Numbered from the stretch's first letter, positions 19,875 through 34,999 are shown. The stretch is 64,000 nucleotides of DNA from Halictus rubicundus (GCF_050948215.1 NW_027488689.1:124001-188000), one strand, 5' to 3'. The notes: generated by a model from the letters alone, not told the origin. Translations and numbers: made by a program.

Positions 19875-21037
19875 TGTAACCGTTTTTACCTCCTTCTTTA
19901 CGTTCCTGCCGTGTCTTACCACGCACACGCTGTCACCTCCACACTATGAAGGCACGTGAGAGAAATCGTATCAACGTTAAGCTTCTGATAGATAGATAGG
20001 GACGGTTACAACCCTAGTAAGATAAGGTTCGTGCCTCCAGGCACTGGAAGACGGAGAGGTTCATACTAACTTGAATCATTCGGAGACGATATTGGAGGTA
20101 GAAGTAAGATATATTCTGTTGTACTTGATGTATACAATAATTGAAATCTCTATAATTACAGTAACCTCAGCACTATGGTTGCGGGATTAATACTGTTCGC
20201 CTTTCGCGCCTAGTCGATCGCGACTACGTGGGATCGTGCCCTCGCATAGGCAGTTGCTCGAGCCCTATCCTGGCTCCACGTCTGGGTCCCTTTCTGATAC
20301 TTGGATCTCGTTACCGTATCGCGAATATCCCGACCGAACGTGAGCCGTCGTAGCATACGAGCACTCGTTGCTGACGCAGGAAGTGCCCGAATGACGACAC
20401 GTACAAGGCGTCGGTCAGACACCCGACCCTGAGGATCGTCTCCGTCGTCACTAGTCAGTGGGTTCGGAGACTATCCGGTATCGGTGGAAAGACGTCAACC
20501 GTACTTACTCTGTTTACCGTATCGTAACTTTCCCGAACGAACGTGAGAATCAACTTCCTTCGTGGAGAATACGACTCGAGACCGATGCAGTTTCCCTCGT
20601 CTCGCTGGTGTTATTCTTCGATTAATCGCTACGGCCGATGATTGCCGCTCGTAGAACGTTATAGACTCGTGTCGTGCGGTTTGCACGACACTTCCTCAGT
20701 TTGAGGATATCACGAGACGAAGGAACGCAGTCGGTTTGACTGTATCGCCCCTGAGTCGGTTTGACTCGCTCGCCGCGTACCGAACAGCCCGAAATCCTCG
20801 AACCCGCACAAGCTCGCGCCCAAACGTAGAGTGGCCTAATTCTGTCGCGCATCGACCTCATTCGATCCGTATCGCGTGGGGATCGATGCGCGCGCACGCT
20901 AATTAGTGGGGGATCCTGCGATCCTTCCTTAAGAGAAGGATGACGGGACGACCAGGGACGTCGTGGTGGGGGTCCGCGTTGCTCATGCGACACGTCGCCC
21001 GATCGATACATATCGACATGTAATCGATACGGTTACA
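19875..21037 (-). repeat. 5' LTR of the Gypsy element (short form, 1163 bp)
   Basis: Same ends as the other LTR (TGTAACCG...CGGTTACA). It contains only one ~203-bp unit (20314-20516). That unit starts like unit 1 of the long LTR (AATATCCCGACCG) and ends like unit 5 (GACGTCAACC...TGTTTACC), so it looks like a product of recombination between the outer units of a five-unit array. As the upstream LTR it drives transcription of the element. Confidence 0.95.
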
Positions 21038-21041
21038 AAGG
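21038..21041 (-). repeat. Target-site duplication (other side) of the Gypsy element
   Basis: AAGG follows the 5' LTR end and matches 11636-11639. Confidence 0.8.
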
Positions 21042-21049
21042 ATAGGATA

Positions 21050-24000
21050 GGATAGAGGATGGGATAGGATAGAGGATAGAATAGGATAGAGGATCGGATA
21101 GGATAGAGGATAGGATAGGATAGAGGATAGGATAGGATAGAGGAAAGGAGACGATAGAGATTGGATAGGATAGATGATATAATAGGAAAGAGGATAGGAT
21201 ATGATAGAGGATACGACATTAAAGAGGATAGGACAGGATAGAGGATAGGATAGGATAGAGGATAGGTTAGGATAGAGTATAGGATAGGATAGAGGATAGG
21301 ATAGAGGATAGGATAGGATAGAGGATAGGATAGGATAGAGGATAGGATAGGATAGAGGATAGGATAGGATAGAGGATAGGATAGGATAGAGGATAGGATA
21401 GGATAGGATAGAGGATAGGATAGGATAGAGGATAGGATAGGATAGAGGATAGGATAGGATAGAGGATAGGATAGGATAGAGGATAGGATAGGATAGAGGA
21501 TAGGATAGGATAGGATAGAGGATAGGATAGGATAGAGGATAGGATAGGATAGAGGATAGGATAGGATAGAGGATAGGATAGGATAGAGGATAGGATAGGA
21601 TAGAGGATAGGTTAGGATAGAGTATAGGATAGGATAGAGGATAGGATAGAGGATAGGATAGGGTAGAGGATAGGATAGGATAGAGGATAGGATAGGATAG
21701 AGGATAGTATAGGATAGAGGATAGGATAGGATAGAGGATAGGATAGGATAGAGGATAGGATAGGATAGAGGATAGGATAGGATAGAGGATAGGATAGGGT
21801 AGGATAGAGGATAGGATAGGATAGAGGATAGGATAGGATAGAGGATAGGATAGGATAGAGGATAGGATAGGATAGAGGATAGGATAGCATAGGATAGAGG
21901 ATAGGATAGCATAGAGGATAGGATAGGATAGAGGATAGGATGGGATAGAGGATAGGATAGGATAGAGGATAGGATAGGATAGAGGATAGGATAGGATAGA
22001 GGATAGGATAGGGTAGAGGATAGGATAGGATAGAGGATAGGATAGGATAGAGGATAGTATAGGATAGAGGATAGGATAGGATAGAGGATAGGATAGGATA
22101 GAGTATAGGATAGGATAGAGGATAGGATAGGATAGAGGATAGGATAGGATAGAGGATAGGATAGGATAGAGGATAGGATAGGATAGAGGATAGGATAGGA
22201 TAGAGGATAGGATAGGATAGAGGATCGGATAGGATAGAGGATAGGATAGGATAGAGGATAGGATAGGATAGAGGATAGGATAGAGGATTGGTTAGTATAA
22301 AGGATAAGAGAGGATAGAGGATAGGATAGGATTGAGGATAGGATAGGATAGAGGATAGGATAGGATTGAGGATAGGATAGGATAGAGCATAGGATAGGAT
22401 AGGATTGAGGGTAGGATAGGATAGAGGATAGGATAGGGTAGAGGATAGGATAGGGGATTGGATAGGATAGATGACAGGAGACGATAGAAGATAAGATAGG
22501 GGATTGGATAGGATAGAGGAAAGGAGACGATAGAGATTGGATAGGATAGATGATATAATAGGTAAGAGGACAGGATATGATAGAGGATACGATATTATAG
22601 AGGATAGGACAGGATAGAGGATAGGATAGGATAGAGGATAGGATAGGATAGAGGATAGGATAGGATAGAGGATAGAATAGGATAGAGGATAGGATACGAT
22701 AGAGGATAGGATAGAGGATATGATAGAGGATAGGATAGAGGATTGGATAGGATAGAGGATTGGATAGGATAGAGGATTGGATAGGATAGAGGATATTATA
22801 GGATAGAGGATATGATACGATAGCGGATAGGATATAATGGAGTATAGCATAGTAATGAGGATAGGATAGCGTTGAGGATAGGATAGGATAGAGGATAGGA
22901 TAGAGGATTGGTTAGTATAAAGGATAGGAGAGGATAGAGGATATAATAGGATTGAGGATAGGATAGGATAGAGGATAGGATAGGATTGAGGATATGATAG
23001 GATAGAGGATAGGATAGGATAGAGGATAGGATAGGATAGAGGATAGGATAGGATAGAGGATAGGATAGGATAGAGGATACGATATTATAGAGGATAGGAC
23101 AGGATAGAGGATAGGATAGGATAGAGGATAGGATAGGATACAGGATAGGATAGGATAGAGGATAGGTTAGGATAGAGGATAGGATAGGATAGAGGATAGG
23201 ATAGGATAGAGGATAGGATAGGATAGAGGATGGGATAGGATAGAGGACAGGATAGGATAGAGGATCGGATAGGATAGAGGATAGGATAGGATAGAGCATA
23301 GGATAGGATAGAGGAAAGGAGACGATAGAGATTGGATAGGATAGATGATATAATAGGAAAGAGGATAGGATATGATAGAGGATACGACATTAAAGAGGAT
23401 AGGACAGGATAGAGGATAGGATAGGATAGAGGATAGGTTAGGATAGAGTATAGGATAGGATAGAGGATAGGATAGAGGATAGGATAGGATAGAGGATAGG
23501 ATAGGATAGAGGATTGGATAGGATAGAGGATAGAATAGGATAGAGGATCGGATAGGATAGAGGATAGGATAGGATAGAGGATAGGATAGGATAGAGGAAA
23601 GGAGACGATAGAGATTGGATAGGATAGATGATATAATAGGAAAGAGGATAGGATATGATAGAGGATACGACATTAAAGAGGACAGGACAGGATAGAGGAT
23701 AGGATAGGATAGAGGATAGGTTAGGATAGAGTATAGGATAGGATAGAGGATAGGATAGAGGATAGGATAGGATAGAGGATAGGATAGGATAGAGGATAGG
23801 ATAGGATAGAGGATAGGATAGGATAGAGGATAGGATAGGATAGAGGATAGGATAGGATAGGATAGAGGATAGGATAGGATAGAGGATAGGATAGGATAGA
23901 GGATAGGATAGGATAGAGGATAGGATAGGATAGAGGATAGGATAGGATAGGATAGAGGATAGGATAGGATAGAGGATAGGATAGGATAGAGGATAGGATA

Positions 24001-26230
24001 GGATAGAGGATAGGATAGGATAGAGGATAGGATAGGATAGAGGATAGGTTAGGATAGAGTATAGGATAGGATAGAGGATAGGATAGAGGATAGGATAGGG
24101 TAGAGGATAGGATAGGATAGAGGATAGGATAGGATAGAGGATAGTATAGGATAGAGGATAGGATAGGATAGAGGATAGGATAGGATAGAGGATAGGATAG
24201 GATAGAGGATAGGATAGGATAGAGGATAGGATAGGGTAGGATAGAGGATAGGATAGGATAGAGGATAGGATAGGATAGAGGATAGGATAGGATAGAGGAT
24301 AGGATAGGATAGAGGATAGGATAGCATAGGATAGAGGATAGGATAGCATAGAGGATAGGATAGGATAGAGGATAGGATGGGATAGAGGATAGGATAGGAT
24401 AGAGGATAGGATAGGATAGAGGATAGGATAGGATAGAGGATAGGATAGGGTAGAGGATAGGATAGGATAGAGGATAGGATAGGATAGAGGATAGTATAGG
24501 ATAGAGGATAGGATAGGATAGAGGATAGGATAGGATAGAGTATAGGATAGGATAGAGGATAGGATAGGATAGAGGATAGGATAGGATAGAGGATAGGATA
24601 GGATAGAGGATAGGATAGGATAGAGGATAGGATAGGATAGAGGATAGGATAGGATAGAGGATCGGATAGGATAGAGGATAGGATAGGATAGAGGATAGGA
24701 TAGGATAGAGGATAGGATAGAGGATTGGTTAGTATAAAGGATAAGAGAGGATAGAGGATAGGATAGGATTGAGGATAGGATAGGATAGAGGATAGGATAG
24801 GATTGAGGATAGGATAGGATAGAGCATAGGATAGGATAGGATTGAGGGTAGGATAGGATAGAGGATAGGATAGGGTAGAGGATAGGATAGGGGATTGGAT
24901 AGGATAGATGACAGGAGACGATAGAAGATAAGATAGGGGATTGGATAGGATAGAGGAAAGGAGACGATAGAGATTGGATAGGATAGATGATATAATAGGT
25001 AAGAGGACAGGATATGATAGAGGATACGATATTATAGAGGATAGGACAGGATAGAGGATAGGATAGGATAGAGGATAGGATAGGATAGAGGATAGGATAG
25101 GATAGAGGATAGAATAGGATAGAGGATAGGATACGATAGAGGATAGGATAGAGGATATGATAGAGGATAGGATAGAGGATTGGATAGGATAGAGGATTGG
25201 ATAGGATAGAGGATTGGATAGGATAGAGGATATTATAGGATAGAGGATATGATACGATAGCGGATAGGATATAATGGAGTATAGCATAGTAATGAGGATA
25301 GGATAGCGTTGAGGATAGGATAGGATAGAGGATAGGATAGAGGATTGGTTAGTATAAAGGATAGGAGAGGATAGAGGATATAATAGGATTGAGGATAGGA
25401 TAGGATAGAGGATAGGATAGGATTGAGGATATGATAGGATAGAGGATAGGATAGGATAGAGGATAGGATAGGATAGAGGATAGGATAGGATAGAGGATAG
25501 GATAGGATAGAGGATACGATATTATAGAGGATAGGACAGGATAGAGGATAGGATAGGATAGAGGATAGGATAGGATACAGGATAGGATAGGATAGAGGAT
25601 AGGTTAGGATAGAGGATAGGATAGGATAGAGGATAGGATAGGATAGAGGATAGGATAGGATAGAGGATGGGATAGGATAGAGGACAGGATAGGATAGAGG
25701 ATCGGATAGGATAGAGGATAGGATAGGATAGAGCATAGGATAGGATAGAGGAAAGGAGACGATAGAGATTGGATAGGATAGATGATATAATAGGAAAGAG
25801 GATAGGATATGATAGAGGATACGACATTAAAGAGGATAGGACAGGATAGAGGATAGGATAGGATAGAGGATAGGTTAGGATAGAGTATAGGATAGGATAG
25901 AGGATAGGATAGAGGATAGGATAGGATAGAGGATAGGATAGGATAGAGGATTGGATAGGATAGAGGATAGAATAGGATAGAGGATCGGATAGGATAGAGG
26001 ATAGGATAGGATAGAGGATAGGATAGGATAGAGGAAAGGAGACGATAGAGATTGGATAGGATAGATGATATAATAGGAAAGAGGATAGGATATGATAGAG
26101 GATACGACATTAAAGAGGATAGGACAGGATAGAGGATAGGATAGGATAGAGGATAGGTTAGGATAGAGTATAGGATAGGATAGAGGATAGGATAGAGGAT
26201 AGGATAGGATAGAGGATAGGATAGGATAGA
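21050..26230. repeat. Higher-order tandem repeat, ~2.44 kb, two copies plus a partial third
   Basis: The segment 21612-23673 recurs at 24049-26110, offset 2437 bp. Identical 412-, 167-, 101- and 168-codon translations at both places indicate near identity. At the left end the offset is 2454, i.e. one extra 17-bp unit. A third, partial copy runs to about 26.23 kb. The block also matches the DNA left of the Gypsy element (about 11.05-11.63 kb), so the element sits inside this higher-order array. Confidence 0.9.
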
Positions 26231-26399
26231 GGATAGGATAGGATAGGATAGAGGATAGGATAGTATAGAGGATAGGAGAGGATAGAGGATAGGATAGGAT
26301 AGAGGATAGGATAGGATAGAGGATAGGATAGGATAGAGGATTGGTTAGTATAAAGGATAGGAGAGGATAGAGGATAGGATAGGATTGAGGATAGGATAG

Positions 26400-29300
26400 G
26401 ATAGAGGATAGGATAGGATAGAGGATAGGCTAGGATAGAGGATAGGATAGGATAGAGGATAGGATAGGATAGAGGATAGGATAGGATAGAGGATAGGATA
26501 GGATAGAGGATAGGATAGGATAGAGGATAGGATAGGATAGAGGATGGGATAGGATAGAGTATAGAATAGGATAGATCATAGGAGAGGATAGGATTCAGGG
26601 TAGGATAGGATAGAGGATAGGATAGGATAGAGGATAGGATAGGGGATTGGATAGGATAGAGGACAGGAGACGATAGAAGATAGGATAGGGGATTGGATAG
26701 GATAGAGGAAAGGAGACGATAGAGATTGGATAGGATAGATGATATTATAGGAAAGAGGATAGGATATGATAGAGGATACGATATTATAGAGGATAGGACA
26801 TGATAGAGGATAGGATAGGATAGAGGATAGGATAGGATACAGGACAGGATAGGATAGAGGATAGGATAGGATAGAGGATAGGTTAGGATAGAGGATAGGA
26901 TAGGATAGAGGATAGGATAGGATAGAGGATAGGATAGGAAAGAGGATAGGATAGGATAGAGGATAGGTTAGGATAGAGGATAGGATAGGATAGAGGATAG
27001 GATAGGATAGAGGACAGGATAGGATAGAGTATAGAATAGGATAGAGCATAGGATAGGATAGGATTGAGGGCAGTATAGGATAGAGGATAGGATAGGATAG
27101 AGGATAGGATAGGGGATTGGATAGGATAGAGGACAGGAGACGATAGAGGACAGGAGACGATAGAAGATAAGATAGGGGATTGGATAGGATAGAGGAAAGG
27201 AGACGATAGAGATTGGATAGGATAGAGGATATTATAGGATAGAGGATATGATAGGATAGCGGATAGGATATAATGGAGTATAGGATAGCAATGAGGATAG
27301 GATAGCGTTGAGGATAGGATAGGATAGAGGATAGGATAGGATAGAGGATAGGTTAGGATAGAGGATAGGATAGGATAGAGGATAGGATAGGAAAGAGGAT
27401 AGGATAGGATAGAGGATAGGTTAGGATAGAGGATAGGATAGGATAGAGGATAAGATAGGATAGAGGATAGGATAGGATAGAGTATAGGATAGGATAGGAT
27501 AGAGGACAGGATAGGATAGAGGATAGTATAGAGGATTGGTTAGTATAAAGGATAGGAGAGGATAGAGGATAGGATAGGATTGAGGATAGGATAGGATAGA
27601 GGATAGGATAGGATAGAGGATAGGATAGGATAGACTATACGATATTATAGAGGATAGGACAGGATAGTGGATAGGATAGGATAGAGGATAGGATAGGATA
27701 CAGGATAGGATAGGATAGAGGATAGGTTAGGATAGAGGATAGAATAGGATAGAGGATAGGATAGGATAGAGGATAGGATAGGATAGCGGATGGGATAGGA
27801 TAGAGTATAGAATAGGATAGAGCATAGGATAGGATAGGATTGAGGGTAGGATAGGATAGAGGATAGGATAGGATACAGGACAGGATAGGGGATTGGATAG
27901 GATATAGGACAGGAGACGATAGAAGATAAGATAGGGAATTGGATAGGATAGAGGAAAGGAGACGATAGAGATTGGATAGGATAGATGATATAATAGGAAA
28001 GAGGATAGGATATGATACAGGATGCGACATTAAAGAGGATAGGACAGGATAGAGGATAGGATAGGATAGAGGATAGGATAGGATAGAGGATAGGATAGGA
28101 TAGAGGATAGGATAGGATAGGATAGAGGATAGGATAGGATAGAGGATAGGATAGGATAGAGGATAGGATATGATAGAGGATAGGATAGGATAGAGGATAG
28201 GATAGGATAGAGGATAGGATAGGATAGAGGATAGGATAGAGGATAGGATAGAGGATAGGATAGAGGATTGGATAGGATAGCGGATAGGATATAATGGACT
28301 ATAGGATAGGAATGAGGATAGGATAGGGTTGAGGATAGGATAGGATAGAGGATAGGATAGAGGATTGGATAGGATAGAGGATATGATAGGATAGCGGATA
28401 GGATATAATGGAGTATAGGTTAGGAATGAGGATAGGATAGGGTTCAGGAGAGGATAGGATAGAGAATAGGATAGGATAGCGGATAGTATAGGATAGAGGA
28501 TAGGATAGGATAGAGGATAGCATAGGATAGAGGATAGGATAGGATAGAGGATAGGAGAGGATAGAGGATAGGATAGGATAGAGGATAGGATAGGATAGGG
28601 GATAGGATAGGATAGAGGATAGGATAGGATAGAGGATAGGATAGGATAGAGGATAGGATAGGATAGAGGATAGGATAGGATAGAGGATAGGATAGGATAG
28701 GATAGAGGATAGGATAGGATAGAGGATAGGATAGGATAGAGGATAGGATAGGATAGAGGATAGGATAGAGGATAGGATAGAGGATTGCATAGGATAGAGG
28801 ATATGATAGGATAGCGGATAGGATATAATGGACTATAGGATAGGAATGAGGATAGGATAGGGTTGAGGATAGGATAGGATAGAGGATAGGATAGAGGAAA
28901 GGATAGAGGATAGGATAGAGGATAGGATAGAGGATTGGATAGGATAGAGGATGGGATAGGATAGAGGATAGGATAGGATAGAGGATAGGATAGTATAGAG
29001 GATAGGATAGGATAGAGGATAGGATAGAGGATAGGATAGAGGATAGGATAGAGGATTGGATAGGATAGCGGATAGGATATAATGGACTATAGGATAGGAA
29101 TGAGGATAGGATAGGGTTGAGGATAGGATAGGATAGAGGATAGGATAGAGGATTGGATGGGATAGAGGATATGATAGGATAGCGGATAGGATATAATGGA
29201 GTATAGGTTAGGAATGAGGATAGGATAGGGTTCAGGAGAGGATAGGATAGAGAATAGGATAGGATAGCGGATAGTATAGGATAGAGGATAGGATAGGATA

Positions 29301-32300
29301 GAGGATAGCATAGGATAGAGGAAAGGATAGGATAGAGGATAGGAGAGGATAGAGGATAGGATAGGATAGAGGATAGGATAGGATAGAGGATAGGATAGGA
29401 TAGAGGATAGGATAGAGGATAGGATAGAGGATATGATAGGATAGCGGATAGGATATAATGGAGTATAGGATAGGAATGAGGATAGGATAGGTTTCAGGAT
29501 AGGATAGGATAGAGGATAGGATAAGACAGAGGATAGGTTAGGATAGAGGATAGGATAGGATAGGATAGGATAGGATAGAGGATAGGATAGGATAGAGGAT
29601 AGGAGAGGATAGAGGATAGGATAGGATAGAGGATAGGATAGGATAGGATAGAGGACAGGATAGGATAGAGGATAGTATAGAGGATTGGTTAGTATAAAGG
29701 ATAGGAGAGGATAGAGGATAGGATAGGATTGAGGATAGGATAGGATAGAGGATAGGATAGGATAGAGGATAGGATAGGATAGAGGATACGATATTATAGA
29801 GGATAGGACAGGATAGAGGATAGGATAGGATAGAGGATAGGATAGGATACAGGATAGGATAGGATAGAGGATAGGTTAGGATAGAGGATAGAATAGGATA
29901 GAGGATAGGATAGGATAGAGGATAGGATAGGATAGAGGATGGGATAGGATAGAGTATAGAATAGGATAGAGCATAGGATAGGATAGGATTGAGCGTAGGA
30001 TAGGATAGAGGATAGGATAGGATAGAGGACAGGATAGGGGATTGGATAGGATATAGGACAGGAGACGATAGAAGATAAGATAGGGAAGTGGATAGGATAG
30101 AGGAAAGGAGACGATAGAGATTGGATAGGATAGAGGATATTATAGGATAGAGGATATGATAGGATAGCGGATAGGATATAATGGAGTATAGGATAGGAAT
30201 GAGGATAGGATAGCGTTGAGGATAGGATAGGATAGAGGATAGGATAGGAAAGAGGATAGGATAGGATAGAGGATAGGTTAGGATAGAGGATAGGATAGGA
30301 TAGAGGATAAGATAGGATAGAGTATAGGATAGGATAGGATAGAGGACAGGATAGGATAGAGGATAGTATAGAGGATTGGTTAGTATAAAGGATAGGAGAG
30401 GATAGAGGATAGGATAGGATTGAGGATAGGATAGGATAGATGATATTATAGGAAAGAGGATAGGATATGATAGAGGATACGATATTATAGAGGATAGGAC
30501 ATGATAGAGGATAGGATAGGATAGAGGATAGGATAGGATACAGGACAGGATAGGATAGAGGATAGGATAGGATAGAGGATAGGTTAGGATAGAGGATAGG
30601 ATAGGATAGAGGATAGGATAGGATAGAGGATAGGATAGGAAAGAGGATAGGATAGGATAGAGGATAGGTTAGGATAGAGGATAGGATAGGATAGAGGATA
30701 GGATAGGATAGAGGATAGGATAGGATAGAGTATAGAATAGGATAGAGCATAGGATAGGATAGGATTGAGGGCAGTATAGGATAGAGGATAGGATAGGATA
30801 GAGGATAGGATAGGGGATTGGATAGGATAGAGGACAGGAGACGATAGAGGACAGGAGACGATAGAAGATAAGATAGGGGATTGGATAGGATAGAGGAAAG
30901 GAGACGATAGAGATTGGATAGGATAGAGGATATTATAGGATAGAGGATATGATAGGATAGCGGATAGGATATAATGGAGTATAGGATAGAAATGAGGATA
31001 GGATAGCGTTGAGGATAGGATAGGATAGAGGATAGGATAGGATAGAGGATAGGTTAGGATAGAGGATAGGATAGGATAGAGGATAGGATAGGAAAGAGGA
31101 TAGGATAGGATAGAGGATAGGTTAGGATAGAGGATAGGATAGGATAGAGGATAAGATAGGATAGAGGATAGGATAGGATAGAGTATAGGATAGGATAGGA
31201 TAGAGGACAGGATAGGATAGAGGATAGTATAGAGGATTGGTTAGTATAAAGGATAGGAGAGGATAGAGGATAGGATAGGATTGAGGATAGGATAGGATAG
31301 AGGATAGGATAGGATAGAGGATAGGATAGGATAGAGGATACGATATTATAGAGGATAGGACAGGATAGAGGATAGGATAGGGTAGAGGATAGGATAGGAT
31401 AGAGGATAGGATAGGATAGAGGATAGGTTAGGATAGAGGATAGAATAGGATAGAGGATAGGACAGGATAGAGGATAGGATAGGATAGAGGATGGGATAGG
31501 ATAGAGTATAGAATAGGATAGAGCATAGGATAGGATAGGATTGAGGGTAGGATAGGATAGAGGATAGGATAGGATAGAGGACAGGATAGGGGATTGGATA
31601 GGATATAGGACAGGAGACGATAGAAGATAAGATAGGGAATTGGATAGGATAGAGGAAAGGAGACGATAGAGATTGGATAGGATAGATGATATAATAGGAA
31701 AGAGGATAGGATATGATAGAGGATAAGACATTAAAGAGGATAGGACAGGATAGAGGATAGGATAGGATAGAGGATAGGATAGGATAGAGGATAGGATAGG
31801 ATAGAGGATAGGATAGGATAGGATAGAGGATAGGATAGGATAGAGGATAGGATAGGATAGAGGATAGGATAGGATAGAGGATAGGATATGATAGAGGATA
31901 GGATAGGATAGAGGATAGGATAGGATAGAGGATAGGATAGAGGATTGGATAGGATAGAGGATATGATAGGATAGCGGATAGGATATAATGGAGTATAGGT
32001 TAGGAATGAGGATAGGATAGGGTTCAGGAGAGGATAGGATAGAGAATAGGATAGGATAGCGGATAGTATAGGATAGAGGATAGGATAGGATAGAGGATAG
32101 CATAGGATAGAGGATAGGATAGGATAGAGGATAGGAGAGGATAGAGGATAGGATAGAGGATAGGATAGAGGATTGGATAGGATAGAGGATATGATATGAT
32201 AGCGGATAGGATATAATGGACTATAGGATAGGAATGAGGATAGCATAGGGTTGAGGATAGGATAGGATAGAGGATAGGATAGAGGAAAGGATAGAGGATA

Positions 32301-33000
32301 GGATAGAGGATAGGATAGAGGATTGGATAGGATAGAGGATGGGATAGGATAGAGGATAGGATAGGATAGAGGATAGGATAGTATAGAGGATAGGATAGGA
32401 TAGAGGATAGGATAGAGGATAGGATAGAGGATAGGATAGAAGATTGGATAGGATAGCGGATAGGATAGAAGATTGGATAGGATAGCGGATAGGATATAAT
32501 GGACTATAGGATAGGAATGAGGATAGGATAGGGTTGAGGATAGGATAGGATAGAGGATAGGATAGAGGATTGGATAGGATAGAGGATATGATAGGATAGC
32601 GGATAGGATATAATGGAGTATAGGTTAGGAATGAGGATAGGATAGGGTTCAGGAGAGGATAGGATAGAGAATAGGATAGGATAGCGGATAGTATAGGATA
32701 GAGGATAGGATAGGATAGAGGATAGCATAGGATAGAGGATAGGATAGGATAGAGGATAGGAGAGGATAGAGGATAGGATAGAGGATAGGATAGAGGATAT
32801 GATAGGATAGCGGATAGGATATAATGGAGTATAGGATAGGAATGAGGATATGATAGGTTTCAGGATAGGATAGGATAGAGCATAGGATAAGACAGAGGAT
32901 AGGTTAGGATAGAGGATAGGATAGGATAGGATAGGATAGTGGATAGGATAGGATAGAGGATAGGAGAGGATAGAGGATAGGATAGGATAGAGGATAGGAT
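26400..33000. repeat. Higher-order repeat with ~3.7-kb offset
   Basis: Blocks around 26.5-28.8 kb recur 3701 bp downstream: markers at 27049/30750 and at 28026/31727. Near 29.1-29.3 kb the offset has dropped to 3417 (29311/32728). The two copies therefore differ by indels totalling about 284 bp and by scattered substitutions. They are older or more gene-converted than the 2.44-kb repeat. Boundaries are approximate. Confidence 0.7.
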
Positions 33001-34999
33001 AGGATAGGATAGAATACAGGATAGGATAGAGGATAGTATAGAGGATTGGTTAGTATAAAGGATAGGAGAGGATAGAGGATAGGATAGGATGGAGGATAGG
33101 ATAGGATAGAGGATAGGATAGGATAGAGGATAGGATAGGATAGAGGATACGATATTATAGAGGATAGGACATGATAGAGGATAGGATAGGATAGAGGATA
33201 GGATAGGATACAGGATAGGATAGGATAGAGGATAGGTTAGGATAGAGGATAGAATAGGATAGAGGATAGGATAGGATAGAGGATAGGATAGGATAGAGGA
33301 TGGGATAGGATAGAGTATAGAATAGGATAGAGCATAGGATAGGATAGGATTGAGGGTAGGATAGGATAGAGGATAGGATAGAATAGAGGACAGGATAGGG
33401 GATTGGATAGGATATAGGACAGGAGACGATAGAAGATAACATAGGGAATTGGATAGGATAGAGGAAAGGAGACGATAGAGATTGGATAGGATAGATGATA
33501 TAATAGGAAAGAGGATAGGATATGATAGAGGATACGACATTAAAGAGGATAGGACAGGATAGAGGATAGAGGATAGGATAGAGGATAGGATAGAGGATTG
33601 GATAGGATAGAGGATAGGATAGAGGATTGGATAAGATAGAGGATTTTATAGGATAGAGGATATGATAGGATAGCGGATAGGATATGATAGGATAGCGGAT
33701 AGGATATAATGGAGTATAGGATAGGAATGAGGATAGGATAGCGTTGAGGATAGGATAGGATAGAGGATAGGATAGGATAGAGGATAGGTTAGGATAGAGA
33801 ATAGGATAGGATAGAGGATAGGATAGGAAAGAGGATAGGATAGGATAGAGGATAGGTTAGGATAGAGGATAGGATAGGATAGAGGATAGGAGAGCGTTGA
33901 GGATAGGATAGGATAGAGGATAGGAGAGTATAGAGGATAGGTTAGGATAGAGGATAAGATAGGATAGAGGATAGGATAGGATAGAGGATAGAATAGAGGA
34001 TTGGTTAGTATAAAGGATAGGAGAGGATAGAGGATAGGATAGGATTGAGAATAGGATAGGATAGAGGATAGGATAGGATAGAGGATAGGATAGGATAGAG
34101 GATAGGATAGGATAGAGGATAGGATAGGGGATTGGATAGTATAGAGGACAGGAGACGATAGTAGATAGGATAGGGGATTGGATAGGATAGAGGAAAGGAG
34201 ACGATAGAGATTGGATAGGATAGAGGATAGGATAGGATAGGATAGAGGATAGGATAGGATAGAGGATAGGATAGGATAGAGGATAGGATATGATAGAGGA
34301 TAGGATAGGATTGAGGATAGGATAGGATAGAGGATAGCATAGGATAGAGGATAGGATAGAGGATTGGATAGGATAGAGGATATGATAGGATAGCGGTTAG
34401 GATATAATGGAGTATAGGATAGGAATGAGGATAGGATAGGTTTCAGGATAGGATAGGTTTCAGGATAGGATAGGATAGAGGATAGGATAAGACAGAGGAT
34501 AGGTTAGGATAGAGGATAGGATAGGTTAGGATAGAGGATAGAATAGGATAGAGGATAGGATAGGATAGAGGATAGGATAGGATAGAGGATGGGATAGAAT
34601 AGAGTATAGAATAGGATAGAGCATAGGATAGGATAGGATTGAGGGTAGGATAGGATAGAGGATAGGATAGGATAGAGGACAGGATAGGGGATTGGATAGG
34701 ATATAGGACAGGAGACGATAGAAGATAAGATAGGGGATTGGATAGGATAGAGGAAAGGAGACGATAGAGATTGGATAGGATAGATGATATAATAGGAAAG
34801 AGGATAGGATATGATAGAGGATACGACATTAAAGAGGATAGGACAGGACAGACGATAGGATAGGATAGAGGATAGGATAGGATAGAGGATATTATAGGAT
34901 AGAGGACATGATACGATAGCGGATAGGATATAATGGAGTATAGGATAGTAATGAGGATAGGATAGCGTTGAGGATAGGATAGGATAGAGGATAGGATAG

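Larger units (their letters stand above)
11640..21037 (-). mobile_element. Full-length Ty3/Gypsy LTR retrotransposon
   Basis: This 9398-bp element is read on the minus strand: 5' LTR 19875-21037, tRNA-Lys-type primer site, gag, pol (protease, RT, RNase H, integrase with a GPY/F-like end), a third ORF, a 59-bp triplicated repeat, a G-rich purine tract and 3' LTR 11640-13612. Ends are TGTAACCG...CGGTTACA, an 8-bp inverted repeat, flanked by the 4-bp duplication AAGG. All three frames are open. Long LTRs, a Lys primer site and a third ORF recall the Osvaldo/Ulysses group of insect Gypsy elements; that placement is inference. The 810-bp LTR length difference is unusual and is treated separately. 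Confidence 0.96.
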
